Assembly: GCA_029204225.1 (NCBI GenBank)
Contig: CM055107.1
Location: forward strand, 49,610,546-49,674,545
DNA: 64,000 bases
From: Diphasiastrum complanatum
Taxonomy: Eukaryota; Streptophyta; Lycopodiopsida; Lycopodiales; Lycopodiaceae
Direction of reading: 5' to 3'
The notes under the pieces were generated by a model. The model searched no databases. It saw only the letters and a program-made list of their open reading frames with translations, and was not told the origin of the DNA. Shown here in pieces: positions 1 to 11,264 of this stretch (within the stretch, counting starts at the first letter, position 1; the number at the start of each line of letters is the position of its first letter). The translations under genes and the position numbers were made by a program.

Positions 1-480
1 TCTCCTTAAATCCAGAAAAGTGTCAAATTTGGGTCACTCATGGGGTTGTCCTTGGACATGTAATATCAAGACATGGCATCGCTACGGATTATTCCAAAAT
101 CAAAGTCCTATAAATAGGATTTTGGGGCCAAGGCCCTCTTCTCCGCTATAAATAGGGGCAAACTTGAGTTGCTCCTCATGTTCAAATCTTCATTTCAATA
201 TAAGCATATTGGCTCTCTTATGGAATGGACTTGTGAATGTCCAAACTCTAAAATAGCTTAATGTCATGAATGATAGGTGTATATTAGGCATATTCTACAT
301 AGCATTCCAATAAACCATACACCCTAAACATTAAACCCCTATCCCTAAACCATAAAACCTTTTCTCTAGACCCCCGAATGCTATTCTAATTATAGATCTA
401 TGTTTTAATCTAATTAATAACTACAAGAAACTAATATTTGTATAAATCCAAATTAATATGAAAAATTTGTCATCTACATT
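1..480 (+). repeat. Divergent gypsy LTR remnant
   Basis: The stretch has the same order of landmarks as the three clear gypsy LTRs at 6928, 37279 and 39099. A TATA-like tataaatagggg near 151 is followed by an acttgagttgctcctcatg block, a catttcaat block, a ttggctctct block, and then gtgaatgtcc near 234. A tract rich in CCCTAAAC-type phrases follows, as it does in the other LTRs. Identity is clearly lower than among the other copies, so this is an older or sister family. The left boundary lies outside the window. I infer a plus-strand LTR; no primer-binding site can be seen after it. Confidence 0.5.
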
Positions 481-546
481 TACGTTTTTTGTTTTTCCAT
501 CTGACAACTTCATTCTTTTGCATCCGCCAGTTGTTCTATTTCACTT

Positions 547-1566
547 TTGATTTTTCATCCGCCATCTCCATTCCATTTTGCATCTCACAATGACACATCT
601 ACTGAGGATCTCCCTCCAGATTTTTGCCATGTTGGGAGAATCCTTGGAAGGCTGCCAAAATATGTACAATTGGGCCGGATTCATCTCCCGACAATTTATT
701 ATTGCCCTCCAGAAGAGAGCCCCAATTACCTCCTTGGGATATATCTTTTTTGATGTGGCTCAGAGTCACTCCTCCATTGACTTGAAGCTAGCCTTAGTTC
801 CAAGGGATGTTGCTGCTAGCCGAGGCTATATGTTTCATGAACATTGAGTCAAGAGGAAACATGATAGGCCATCACAACTTGCTGATACCACAACACCAGC
901 AAAGAAGTCAAGACACAAGATGACCGCCTGCAGACCACCTCCAAAGTTCGAGACGGAGTCAGATACCCCACAGGCAAAGACCACGAAGCTGATTCCCAGG
1001 AAGCATAAAAAGGAGATGGCAGGCTACGAATATGTCTCATCTAGTAGTGAAGACAATGAGGATGAAGAGGAAGGTAGCCTCCAGACAAGATGTACCCAAC
1101 AACGAAGACCCTCACCTGCTGCCTCCTCACCTCAGCACCAGATGCACATCACCTAGCAGACATTGATGCAATCACTAGCTAGAAGCACCCAATCCTAATC
1201 ACCATCAAAATCCTTTCATGCTATTAACTCACCCCCTCATGCCCAATAGAGAAATGCAACAATTTGAGGTGAGGGAGAAAGGGAGTTGCCTACAACCACA
1301 CAAGCGGAATAGACAATTGTAGCTGATTCCACTCAGGACAACAGAGCAGAAAAGATAGATGCAGCTGAACCTAATCAAGAAACAGCAGAAGATCAAGCAG
1401 CAATCGAAGTCCAGGAAAGCCCAAGGGCTGAAGAGAAGGCTGAAGACCCCTCTACTCCAAAGCAAGACATCTTCATCGATGCACACGTACTTGAATACTT
1501 TAATGAAGGCAATCTTGTAGATGAGGAGGTGGAGATCGTACCAAGGTCCGTTGCACCATTCTCACC
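547..1566 (+). pseudogene. Decayed gypsy accessory ORF (ORF3-like)
   Basis: Three open segments in different frames (about 578-846, 850-1140, 1240-1566) read as one decayed protein. The first contains NMYNWAGFISRQFIIALQ and then KRAPITSLGY. These match, in spacing and residues (W-A, A-L, R-x-P-x-T, G-Y), the NYKWAEKVAEKLCGALKARK ... KYGY stretch in the ORF3 of the gypsy element at 7686-10586. Lysine/arginine-rich, serine-rich and acidic segments follow, and the last open frame ends near 1566 in an E/D-rich tail. No gag or pol motif is visible here. Function is unknown. Homology to the other ORF3 copies is my inference from short motif identity. Confidence 0.45.
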
Positions 1567-1572
1567 ACTAAT

Positions 1573-3945
1573 TTGTTAGAATTTAGCAATTTTCACAGAA
1601 GAAGATGTTTTGCAGGTATTGCAAGCGCAATAACCATGAGATCAAGGATTGTCGAATTCTTTAAGAGAAGAATGCAGCCTAGCAACCTGATCAACAAGCA
1701 AACACAGTTTCATCATCTCTCTAGGTTGAAGTGGACAAAGGTGCATGCATGGTCAAAGACCAAAGTGCATTTTTGGATGATACTCAACACATGACCAATC
1801 AATGTGAGATTTTCAACTCCTACATGTCTTACAGCATGAAGAAATCTGTCCATCTTGGTGACAATAGTACTCACACTATTAAAGGTGAAGGTACTGTAAG
1901 ATTGCGATTCCAGCACAATCAATTCAAACTACTATTAAAGGCCTTATATGTTCCTAAACTCTCTACAAATCTGTTATCAGTAAGTAGACTTACAAAATTA
2001 GGTCATAAGGAAGAATTTGAATCTGATCAATGCAAAATTATGTATAGCAGTAATAAGATCCTTGCACTCGGCAAGAGGCAGAGTGACTTATATAGATTGA
2101 CACATTGTTATTCTGAGTCTAGTCAAGCCTGAAAACCTCTGTTCTAGTCAATAAAGCATTACTATGGCATCATCGCTTAGGACAATTGAATTATGCATCT
2201 GTTTTGAACATGTCCAGACAATCCATGGTTTTTGATCTCGACTATCCTTTTGGTAAGGTCGATCTCCATGTCTGTCATAGCTGCATCTTTGGAAAGCAGG
2301 CTAGGATTCCTTTTAGATCAAACCATAGGCATGCAACAAAAGGTCTATTAGATGTTGTTCATATAGATATATGTGGACCTATGCAAACTCCTTCATTGCT
2401 AGATGCAAAATATTTCATTACTTTTATTGACGAATTCTCCAGTAGAACAACTGTTTATTTCATTAAACGAAAGTCAGAGGCTTTCATCAAACTCAGACAA
2501 TTCAAAGAGCATGTTGAGAATCAAACTGGCAAACGAATCAAAACACTGAGGTCAGATAACGGGAGAGAATACATCTCCACAGAATTCAAGAGTATTGCCT
2601 TAACAACAACATTGAGCAACAATACATTACCTTCTATTTGCCTCAGTCAAATGGTCTTGCTGAGAGAAAGAACAGAACCTTAGTTGAATCGGCAAAGTGC
2701 ATGTTATCACATGCGACACTTCCAAAGTCCTTATGGGCTAAATCTATTTCAACAACAGCTTATATTCAGAACATATGTCCTACTAAAGGTCTCTCAGACA
2801 AAACACCATTCGAAGTTTGGACAGGTACCAAATCTTCTTTATCAAACCTATGAGCTTTTGGATGTACTGCTTTTGCGTAGATACCTCTTGATCTCAGGAT
2901 GAAGCTCAACTTCCAGAGTATCAAATGTATTCTCATCAGCTACACTACTTCAAATCAAGCCCACAAGCTGTTCGATCCCATCAAGTTGAAGATATTCACT
3001 AGCTGGGATGTCAACTTCATCAAAGATCAGTTTTAAGACCTCAAAGGAAAAGGCAAAGCCCACATAGCTGACTCTTCGGTTTTATCCAACACATTGAACT
3101 TTCCAGTTCTTTAGTCGACTATTCCCATTGAAGGTCCAAGCTCTTCTACCTCTTTTGATGAACAACAAATCAACGGCGAATCAAAAGATGATGATGTTGC
3201 AATTTAGCAACTACAGTATGATGTAAATGATCAACTTCCTCTATTACCCAGAAGATTTTCAAGAGCAAGCAAACCACCTAAACGGTATATCGACGAGTGT
3301 GTAGCCTACCTTGTTCAAGAACCGACGTCTGTACAAGAGGCACTCAGTCAACCTGACTCAGATCTACGGAAAGAAGCTATGTATAAAGACTATTCATCTC
3401 TTATCAAGAACCAGACATGGACAATTGTCGAATTACCTGCTAGCAGAAACGTAGTTGATTGCAAATCGATTTTCAAAGTCAAGTACAATGTAGATGGAAT
3501 CATGAATATGAGAACATCATGACTTGTCGCCAGAGGATTTTCTCGGGTATACAACGTTGATTACACTGAGACCTTCAGTCCAGTAGTCAAGCATTCTTTT
3601 ATTCGACTTTTGCTGTCATTTGTCGTTGCAGTAGATTTGGAAATACATCAAATGGATGTACAGACAACACATCTCAATGGAGTGATCGAAAAAGACATTT
3701 GGCTTGAAGCAATATGCTCAAGCATGGTTTCAAAGGATCAATATTTTCCTTATTGATCACGGCTACACAACTAGCTCTTCAGATTCAAATGTTTACTTTA
3801 AAGTAGTGCAGCAGTCATTTATCATTATCACTTTATATGTGGATGATACATTGCTTTTCAGCAACAGTACTGATCTGATAAAAGAAGCCAAGACAATGCT
3901 ATATTCCGAATTCGACATGACCGATCTAGGAAATATTCATGAGTA
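1573..3945 (+). pseudogene. Ty1/copia gag-pol remnant (copia A)
   Basis: Domains follow copia order. A gag zinc knuckle (CRYCKRNNHEIKDC) lies near 1610-1660. A degraded protease motif (FLDDTQHMT) is near 1771, and a pre-integrase region with NLLSVSRLTKLGHK near 1970. Integrase is at 2186-2850, with HIDICGPM, LRSDNGREY and QSNGLAERKN supplying the expected D, D and E. Reverse transcriptase runs from about 3240 to 3945 and includes the active-site LYVDDTLLF near 3836. There are several stops and frameshifts, and a deletion in RT just before GLKQYAQAW near 3700. Copy A is close in sequence to the minus-strand copia at 19640-21526. It ends abruptly where the opposite-strand gypsy gag begins, and no LTR or RNase H remains. 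Confidence 0.9.
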
Positions 3946-3949
3946 ATTC

Positions 3950-5705
3950 TGTATGTTGTGCTTTCGGTTCCGTCATCTTGAAGGGTTCTTTGTGATGATG
4001 TAATTGATCATTCATATACGTACGTAAATTTCTTGGAGGCTGCAATGGTGAAGACCGAACTTCAGCTGTTACTTTAGCAGTTTCAAGTTCCTCTTCTTCT
4101 TGCAGATACTTAATCCACTATCTCATATCTTGATATCTTCGTTTTTTTGCATTAAGATTTGGATAAAGTTTCGATGTTGTTGGTGTATCGTTCAATGGTA
4201 TAGAATCAGCAAGTACTGAATCCACTACTGGTTCTTTTTGCTTTTGTGCTCTGGTGACCACCATCAAGGGTGCACTTGGTTTATTATGAGCTACCGATCC
4301 TTGCTTGATTGTTATCAAATTTACAGGTGCTGTAGCTAGTGGTGGCTTCGATCTTGCTGGAAAGTCTTTATAGCAATGCCCATATCCACAGTCACGACAG
4401 AATGGTACAAATTTTTCCTTAATTGGGCATTCTGCAACTCTGTGATTTTCTCCACATGCAAAGCATCCAAGTGGTGCTCTGGCCCAATTTCTCGAGGCTC
4501 GTTGTTGAGCGGCAGCATAAATGGCCTACTGTTCTGAAGATACACCTTCCTGATCATTACCATAGCTCCATTGCTCAACACTTCCGTAAGGTTTTGGTTC
4601 CATCAAATTGGCAGGAGGAGCGGAGTGCTTTGGTGGGGCAGGCAAGGCTAGACGCTCCGGGTATCCAAGAGTAGATTGTCGTAGTCTTGCTTCTCGATTG
4701 CCTCCATACTGTGGATCTCGATATCCCATCGAGGCATATCATTGCTGAATCATTCGAGGGTTGAAGTTGCAAAAGACAGTCTCATGGTCAGGTGAATTAC
4801 ATAGATGGCAAACACTGATCTCCATTCAAATTTTCAATTGAGGACACTCGTTCACTGTGTGATTTCCTGTACAAATAGAACACCAGACATTTTTCCTGGT
4901 AGGAAAAGTCTTTGCAAACTTCTCAGGTTCCTTGTTCGCTTCTCCGTGGAGATTTTCCAATGCTTTGATCTTCTCATCAAATTGCAACTGCAACTTTTCC
5001 ATCTGTTTCTGTTGGGTCTTCCCAAGTTTTCTCGCACTCATTGAGCATCATTTCTGCAGTAGCATTGGTATTCGTTGATGAAATAGTGGTGGATGTTGTA
5101 GTAGTCTGCCCTGTTGTATAAGACAACATACTAATATTCAGCTCATCATCTAAATCTTCATCCTCCTCCCGAATTGCATCGTCCATCACATTTTGCAAAA
5201 GTGCGTACTCATTATGGCGTTTCAGTTCACGTCTGATCCGTTTAGGTAGACCTGACAAAAATCACATAATCATGGCATTTTCATTAATCAGCTCAGGCTC
5301 ACATTCAGATCTAAGACGTTTCACCCTTTCAATGTAATCTCGAACCATTTTCCGCTTTCCCATTTTAATTTTACTTAAAAGTAGGAAAGGGTCTTCTATA
5401 AACTTTCGTGGTTTGAATCGTGTGATAAGGGCTCGTTTAACAACCTCCTAATCTGTACGCTCAATTTCATCTTGGTTATAGTACCAATCTTGTGTTGCGC
5501 CTGTTAAGGCCATAGGAAACAGCTTAAGTTTATCTTGAGGATAAATCTCACCGTAGACCTCACAGGATTCAGCATAGATTTGAAGAAATCGAACTGGATC
5601 TGTTAATCCATTATATTTGGGTAGATCCAATCGGGGTGCTCTTCTAACAATAATTGGATTGACCTCCTGTGGAGCATCTCCAGGAGGAGCTCCAGGGGCA
5701 GCCAT
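3950..5705 (-). pseudogene. Ty3/gypsy gag pseudogene (element E1)
   Basis: Gag is the capsid/nucleocapsid precursor. The start ATG is at 5705. The capsid region carries LDLPKYNGLTDPVRFLQIYA and a WYYN motif typical of the plant retrotransposon gag domain. Downstream are four zinc-knuckle-like motifs: CSICTGNHTVNEC, CHLCNSPDHETVFC, CFACGENHRVAEC, and CRDCGYGHCYKDF with the last Cys replaced by Phe. The frame is broken by in-frame stops at 5448 and near 5260, both where a Trp codon is expected, by a frameshift near 5040, and by further stops near 4735, 4525 and 4116. A VVTRAQKQK stretch near 4255 marks the gag/protease boundary seen in related elements. No protease or RT follows; the element is truncated against copia A. 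Confidence 0.88.
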
Positions 5706-6904
5706 TTAGATTAATTCGATAATGTGATTGGATATAGATTTTTTCAAAAACTATCTCAGATTAGATCTGCTAGCTCTTTCCACTTTTCAAGAATCTGATT
5801 CTATATGATGAAAAACTATCCAAAATTCGATCAATGAATACTTCTCAAAAATGATAAATCTCTCATAGACCACTTCAAAATATATCAGATCTGATCCAAA
5901 TTTTGACAGAGACTTGATCTGGAAAATTAGAAACTAAAAATAGGACTGGCGAAGGCTATCTAGGTGAAGGTTGGCTCGGCGAAGGCTCAACAATGCTATT
6001 TTGGGAAAAAAAAACTCTCTAAGCACTTTTCTGGCAATTTCTTGGGAAATAACCTTCGTCGATTTCTCAAATGGAAGATCTAACACAAATAAAACTATGG
6101 ACAGCCGGACGAAGGTTTCTGACACAAGAAAATACAGTTTTTGTGATCTGGCGAGGGTAAAAATCAAGATTTTTTGTGATCTGATCAAGATAAATCTTCG
6201 CCGAACTCAAAAATAGTATTTTTATATAAATAGAATGTTCTGGAAACTCGACGAAGGTTCTGGCGAAGGATCAAGAGTAATACTGGTAATTTTGCAAAAA
6301 AGTGACTTTTTTGGCAAAAATATGGCAATATGACAACTGATCCTCTGAAAATCTTTCTATTTCTGGTATTATTCTTTGCCGACCTGGTAGTAGATAGATA
6401 CGAATCACATCTAAGCACAGTGAATTGGGCGAAGGTTCTTTTTCTGTATTTTTTAGGATTTTGATATTTTTGGTGTTTATTGGTGGTTTTTCTGATGTTT
6501 CTGGAAATCTGTTGGAAATTAATCTTCGCCCTTCAAACTGAAGGTTTTGTAAACAAAAACAAAGGTGTCTGCAACTCGGCAAAGGTTTCCTAAAAGAGGG
6601 TAAAAATTTCTGGGCTCTGATGACGCTTTTTGTCTCTTTTTGAACAATTTTGACAGATTTGACCGATTTTTGTTATTTTCTCTGATATCTCAGATCCAAA
6701 TGGATCTTAAGATTAGTGATCTGAATGGCTTTCCCTGTTTAATAATCAAATTAGATTTCAAACAAGCAAATCCACTCAAAATCTAGCAAAATCAATCCCA
6801 AACTATTCCTACAATGCAGTTTTAACACTATTCATGCCACGACAAGATGCCTAATGCAAGCTAACCATCAGCCAAACATGCTGCAAACTGAAAAATTGGC
6901 ATAG
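5706..6904 (-). other. E1 gypsy 5-prime leader with degenerate GCGAAGG repeats
   Basis: This is the untranslated region between the primer-binding site and gag of E1. About a dozen dispersed variants of ggcgaaggt or its complement (cgacgaagg, tcggcgaaggct, cttcgccgaac, gggcgaaggtt) lie between 5945 and 6590. The part next to the PBS (about 6600-6900) is closely similar, in reverse complement, to the leader of element E3 at about 38041-38520. No long ORF is supported. Confidence 0.7.
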
Positions 6905-6922
6905 CTCCCTGGCAATGGCGCC
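6905..6922 (-). promoter_or_regulatory. E1 primer-binding site
   Basis: Read on the minus strand this is TGGCGCCATTGCCAGGGA, just inside the LTR end. It is a variant of the TGGCGCCGTTGCCGGGGA-type site used by many plant non-chromovirus gypsy elements for minus-strand priming from a tRNA. The copy in E3 (38023-38040) reads TGGCGCCGTTGCTGGGGA. Confidence 0.85.
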
Positions 6923-6927
6923 AAAAT

Positions 6928-7685
6928 TGTAGTGGGTTTCTTTCCTTGCCTAACCTGAATCCAAGATCTAGTCAATCTAGCATCAAAGAGACGGAGTTAG
7001 TTGTCACGCATAGGTTCGTTCCCATGAGAGCAATAGTATAGTTCAGATTTCAACATGAATGGAGGATCTAACACTAACATCCATTAACACTAAGCATTAA
7101 CACTACATCCATTAACCCTACTTCCATTAACCCTAAATCCACAACAATGATAGAAACTTACTCTTCTCTCTTTCCCTTTTTCTCTCACAAAAAGCATAAG
7201 AAATAGCAATCCCAATAATGATCAGATCCAACAATTAGCAAAATCCAAAGAAAGCATGAGAAATGGAAGAAAAGAGAGGAAGAGCAAGGACATTCATCAA
7301 TCCATTTCTAAAGAGAACCAATCTGCTTTATTGAAATGAGCAAATGAACATGAGGAACAACTCGAGTTGGTCTCTTTTTATAGTAGAGAGGAGGACCCTG
7401 GCCTCTGAATCCTATTGGTCCAGTCTTGCCTCTCTTTTTATTCAAATTTAAAAAAGTGTGAGAACCATCAAAATTGGAGAGACCCCCAACTTTATTCACT
7501 AACTTGACATTTAGGCCCTACGACATTAAAAGTCCCGCAAAAAGGCCTAAAGTCCTTTTATTAACATTCTAATTAATCAAATAGCTATGTGATCATTGGG
7601 TTGGACTTACACACGTAGGGTGCCAAATCCCTCTCACTTATTAACTAGGGTTAGGGTTGCTTAGGGATCCGCAAACCCTCCAACA
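6928..7685 (-). repeat. E1 gypsy 5-prime LTR
   Basis: On the minus strand it begins TGTTGGAGGG at 7685 and ends CCCACTACA at 6928, followed at once by the primer-binding site, so it is a 5-prime LTR. A TATA box (ctataaaaag, minus strand, near 7380) and a polyadenylation-type TTCAATAAAG (near 7330) lie in the order expected for U3-R. It matches the two LTRs of E3 (37279-38018 and 39099-39853). The matching 3-prime LTR is not in the window, presumably lost with the rest of E1. Confidence 0.92.
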
Positions 7686-10586
7686 TGAGTGCAGCATGAT
7701 AACAGATCCTTGTTACGCTGATATGGTCGTCTTGCGTTCGCAGGGGTTTATTGATATCAAGGGCGATTGGGGATAGCCCTTGATCCCAAAAATCTTTGAG
7801 TTCTGCCAGAAATGCCACCAGGCCGCAATTATCTGCAAAATATATGACGTCGCGATCAGGATTGCCATGGTGCTTCTGGTAGAATACTCGGCAGTTGGTG
7901 ACCATGTCTTCGGCTAAGTTGCCGGTATCGACGCTTGTGAGCTTGGGCCAAAATATTCTATTCTTGACCTTGGTGGCAAGAAACAGTTCTCGCCTCACTA
8001 CTGGATAGTAATAAGGATTTGTGCACATGTAGGAGGGAACTTCAATATACCGTGCCATTGAGGTCTTACTTTGCAGGAAGAGCTGATGACGCCAGAGAGG
8101 TTGTGGATCCAAGAGTTTGACTACTTCTTTATGTGTTTGACTCTGGTCCAAATCTGGCAGTATGTAGCCACCTCGCTCTTTTGTTGTTAGATATTTCTTG
8201 GCAAACTCCTAAGAGGCGCGCAACTCCTTGCTCGGTTCTATAGGCATGATTATGTGTCGGATGGTTGGTGCTTTGGAGGCAATCTCATGTTGAATTTGAG
8301 GATCAAGTTCAGGAGAGACAGGAGACGAGGGGTTAGCTTCAGCAATTCTTTGTGACTTAGGAGAAAATTGTCGTGGAATGAATGGGAGGTTAGTGGTGTC
8401 GAGAGGGTTAGAAGTGGTGGAAGAAAAAAGATAATGTTGGGAGCTAGTACCCCCAGAGCCTGATGGATTGGTTGGTGCTTGAGCTCATTGCCCCAGGGGT
8501 TGGCCTTGAAATGAGGAGTCTTGAGTTGCAGGAGGAGGCTGCTAGAATCCTGTTCCATCTCCACCATCTGGTCCATCAAAGTGGTGTCCCGAGTCATGGA
8601 ATTGGGCATGCTCTACATGAACCGATGGTGTCGACTGGACATCGGCTTTTAAGCGTTCTTCCAGGGTGGCTATGTGTTGGTTCAGTGCCTCGACAGAAGC
8701 AAGGTATGATTGTTGTAATTTTGAGTGCTGCTCCGTCGTGGCTAACGTTTGATAAACCACCATTGGAATAGCAGCTCCCTCAGGCATAGCTGGTGGTGCG
8801 AAGTCGTTGAAGTCCACCAATTCCAACTATTCCTTCATAGGGGAACATGCAGCTTGTGCATCTGCTACAGCCTCATCCCTTTCGGCTTTGAGGTTATCGA
8901 TGGTATGTTGCATGTTGGGTACCTTCAATTGAAGCTAGTCTGGGAGGTGGAGTAGCATCTGTTATTGTTGATTATAATTTGTGAGGTTCTACAACTGTAG
9001 TTGCAAGGGTTTGCTTTCTCTCTCCAGCCTTGTTTTTTCTTTCTAAAGGTCCGCCATAGCACCATTGTTGAATTGCCGCATAGTATATTGTCCCCCCAAG
9101 GTGCCGAATAGATTGTATTACAGTCATTCACCAACCATACCGCTTTTTGAGCTGCAAGGGGTAACTGCTCTGAAGGACCAATGTCAGGGAGGGTGCGTGT
9201 GTAGTTAGGATACGACATTGGGTTAAAGGGTAGAAAATCAAGAGCAAGGTTAGATGGAGATGTATGAAAGGTAGGTGGAGGTGATTGAGGATTGATGGGT
9301 GAAAGAGGTGGGGAGATACTGCGTGGCAGAGATGCGTGGATTGGGTTAGTGGTGACGGCGGTTGATGGAAGTGCGATTAGTAATTGTAATGCAAAATCAT
9401 CTACGTTGACTGTGGAGTCAAGTAGGGTGGAGATTTGTACAAGTGAGGGCTTTTGTGGAAGTGTGGAAGTGAAGTCCGTGTTGAGAGTTAGTGATGGTGT
9501 GGAGGTGGCAGTAAATGGTGGGGGTGGTGGTGGGAGTGTGAGTGCAAGTGAGGGAGAGGAGGTTGCCTATGTGGACGGAACCACACCCATAGGATCAGAG
9601 CCCGAAGTGTCAGCCACCACTGAGCTGCCTGTTGTTGTCGCTACTGCTTGCCTACGTTGTTGGGCCTGGTGAAGTAAGGTCGCCTGCTGCTCTAGGACCT
9701 CCTTTGGGACCTGAGAGGGTTTAAGGCTCTCTCCGAATTCAGCATACTTCGTCCCGATGTCACTAACGTGAGGGACATCGGCTTCTATGCTGATCGCCTT
9801 CTCTTTCTGCTTCTTAGTAGGTAGGACTAGTGGACTGGTTTTGTTGTCGGTTGGGGGGTGGCTCGCTTTTTTGTGCTTGGATAGAGATCATCTAGCTCCT
9901 TGATGGCAGCAGTCACCCTAGACCGCAACTATTTGGTGACCAACATGTGGAGGAGATATCCATATTTGGTAGTTGGTTTTCTGGCTTTCAAAGCTCCGCA
10001 CAACTTCTCTGCTACCTTCTCAGCCCACTTGTAATTTTGATTGGGATTGTCCATGGTGAGGGTCAAAGAGAAGAGGTCACTCGGTGGTATGCGATCCATC
10101 TTGGTAGTATGCACTTCAACTATGGTGACGAGGATTTCCGAGGTGACCGTAGATGGGGATCCGTGATGAGGCATATGGCGATCCTGTCATTGGTTTGGGC
10201 AATGGTTTTGCCGTCCTCTGTCAAAAACTTGGTAAAGTATTTGGCATCATAGCTGGTGCCCTTGCCATGGATTGTCTCTCCGAGATTAGGGAAGCCAATG
10301 CTCTGGAGATCCCCAGGAGAGACGTTGATGATGGTATAGCTACCACTCTTAGATGTAAGCCTGAAAGTTTGGAATTCATCTGAATAGGTGGAGTAGGCCT
10401 CTCGAATGAGGCTCTCGCTCTATTGGTCCCAGAAAAAAATTAGATCAAAGCCAAGGTTTGTGAGGATATCCTTGGCCAGGGTGAGCTGCTCGGAGTAATT
10501 CTTGATACAGATTATAAAATAACCCCTGAATAAGGACGAGGGGGTTTACGGTGATGCAAATTGAGCGAGGAATTGCAAGAGGCCAT
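7686..10586 (-). pseudogene. E2 gypsy ORF3 (accessory ORF downstream of integrase)
   Basis: This long decayed coding region lies between integrase and the point where E1 inserted, the position of env-like ORFs in some plant gypsy lineages. I take the start at ATG 10586. In order it contains: an N-terminal region with KNYSEQLTLAKDILTNLGFD; a segment with TIINVSPGDLQSIGFPNLGE; NYKWAEKVAEKLCGALKARK; a K/R-rich stretch; a proline/serine-rich linker (about 9180-9640); a probable coiled coil near 8640-8750; and a C-terminal region with NPYYYPVVRREL and LSPIALDINKPLRTQ. There are at least two stops and several frameshifts. The C-terminus is cut by the E1 LTR and reads about ten codons into it. No signal peptide, transmembrane segment or known enzyme motif was recognised, so an envelope function is not supported. 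Confidence 0.6.
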
Positions 10587-11264
10587 GATAGCAGTGATTT
10601 TAGATTGCTATGAAAATTTTGAAAAATTTGAAAAATTTGGCATGAATTCGAGAGCAGCAATCTAAAATGAATTCATGGAGAGAAGGTGGAGGTCTATATA
10701 TAGACTTTTTCGGACAGGAATTTGCAACTTCACTCAGAAATTGTCCTCAATGTCCACGATTTGGTAATGATGGTCGCGAATTTTGAGGCAAAGTTCTGAG
10801 GGTCCACGAATTCTTGTAAGTGATTTTTTTATGCCAAAAGAGAAAAAACGTCTGACAGTGCAAGACTTTGTCTGATCAAAATTCGCTAAGATAGCAGAGA
10901 AATCGTGGGAATCATTTTGAGCTCCAGTGAATTGTCTGCGAATTCTAATAGTGGATAGCTGATGAAAAACTACATTTTTCTATTTTTTAAAATTTTTGTC
11001 TCTGAGACATAATTCGTGGAGGCCAAAAATGAATCGTGCACTGTGAAAAAGGGGTCAGGCGAATTCTATCTGAGATGGTGTGAAACAATTCTTCTGAAAC
11101 TAATGGCTTTTGTAGTTTTCTCAGAAAAGACTGTTGGTATACCTGATCTAATAGTATCTTGATGGTTTGAACAAGAAAGCACAGCAAAACTTTTGTCGAA
11201 ATGGCAAGCAAGCAATAAAAAAGTAAAATAAAAAATTAAAGAAAAATAGTAAGAAAGAAAACAA
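10587..11264 (-). other. E2 spacer before ORF3 with leader-like repeats
   Basis: About 0.68 kb separates the integrase stop from the ORF3 start and has no supported ORF. It repeats short phrases such as gcgaattct, tccacgaattc and tcgtgg(a/g) several times (near 10771, 10812, 10892, 10934, 11012, 11057). The same phrase class fills the E2 leader at 14880-15320, so a leader-like sequence seems to occur twice in the element. Confidence 0.5.

Noticed and set aside
9292-9672. Plus-strand Gly/Val-rich 126-codon ORF
   Set aside because: It is the complement of the Pro/Ser/Thr-rich linker in ORF3 on the minus strand, which continues in frame with flanking ORF3 sequence.
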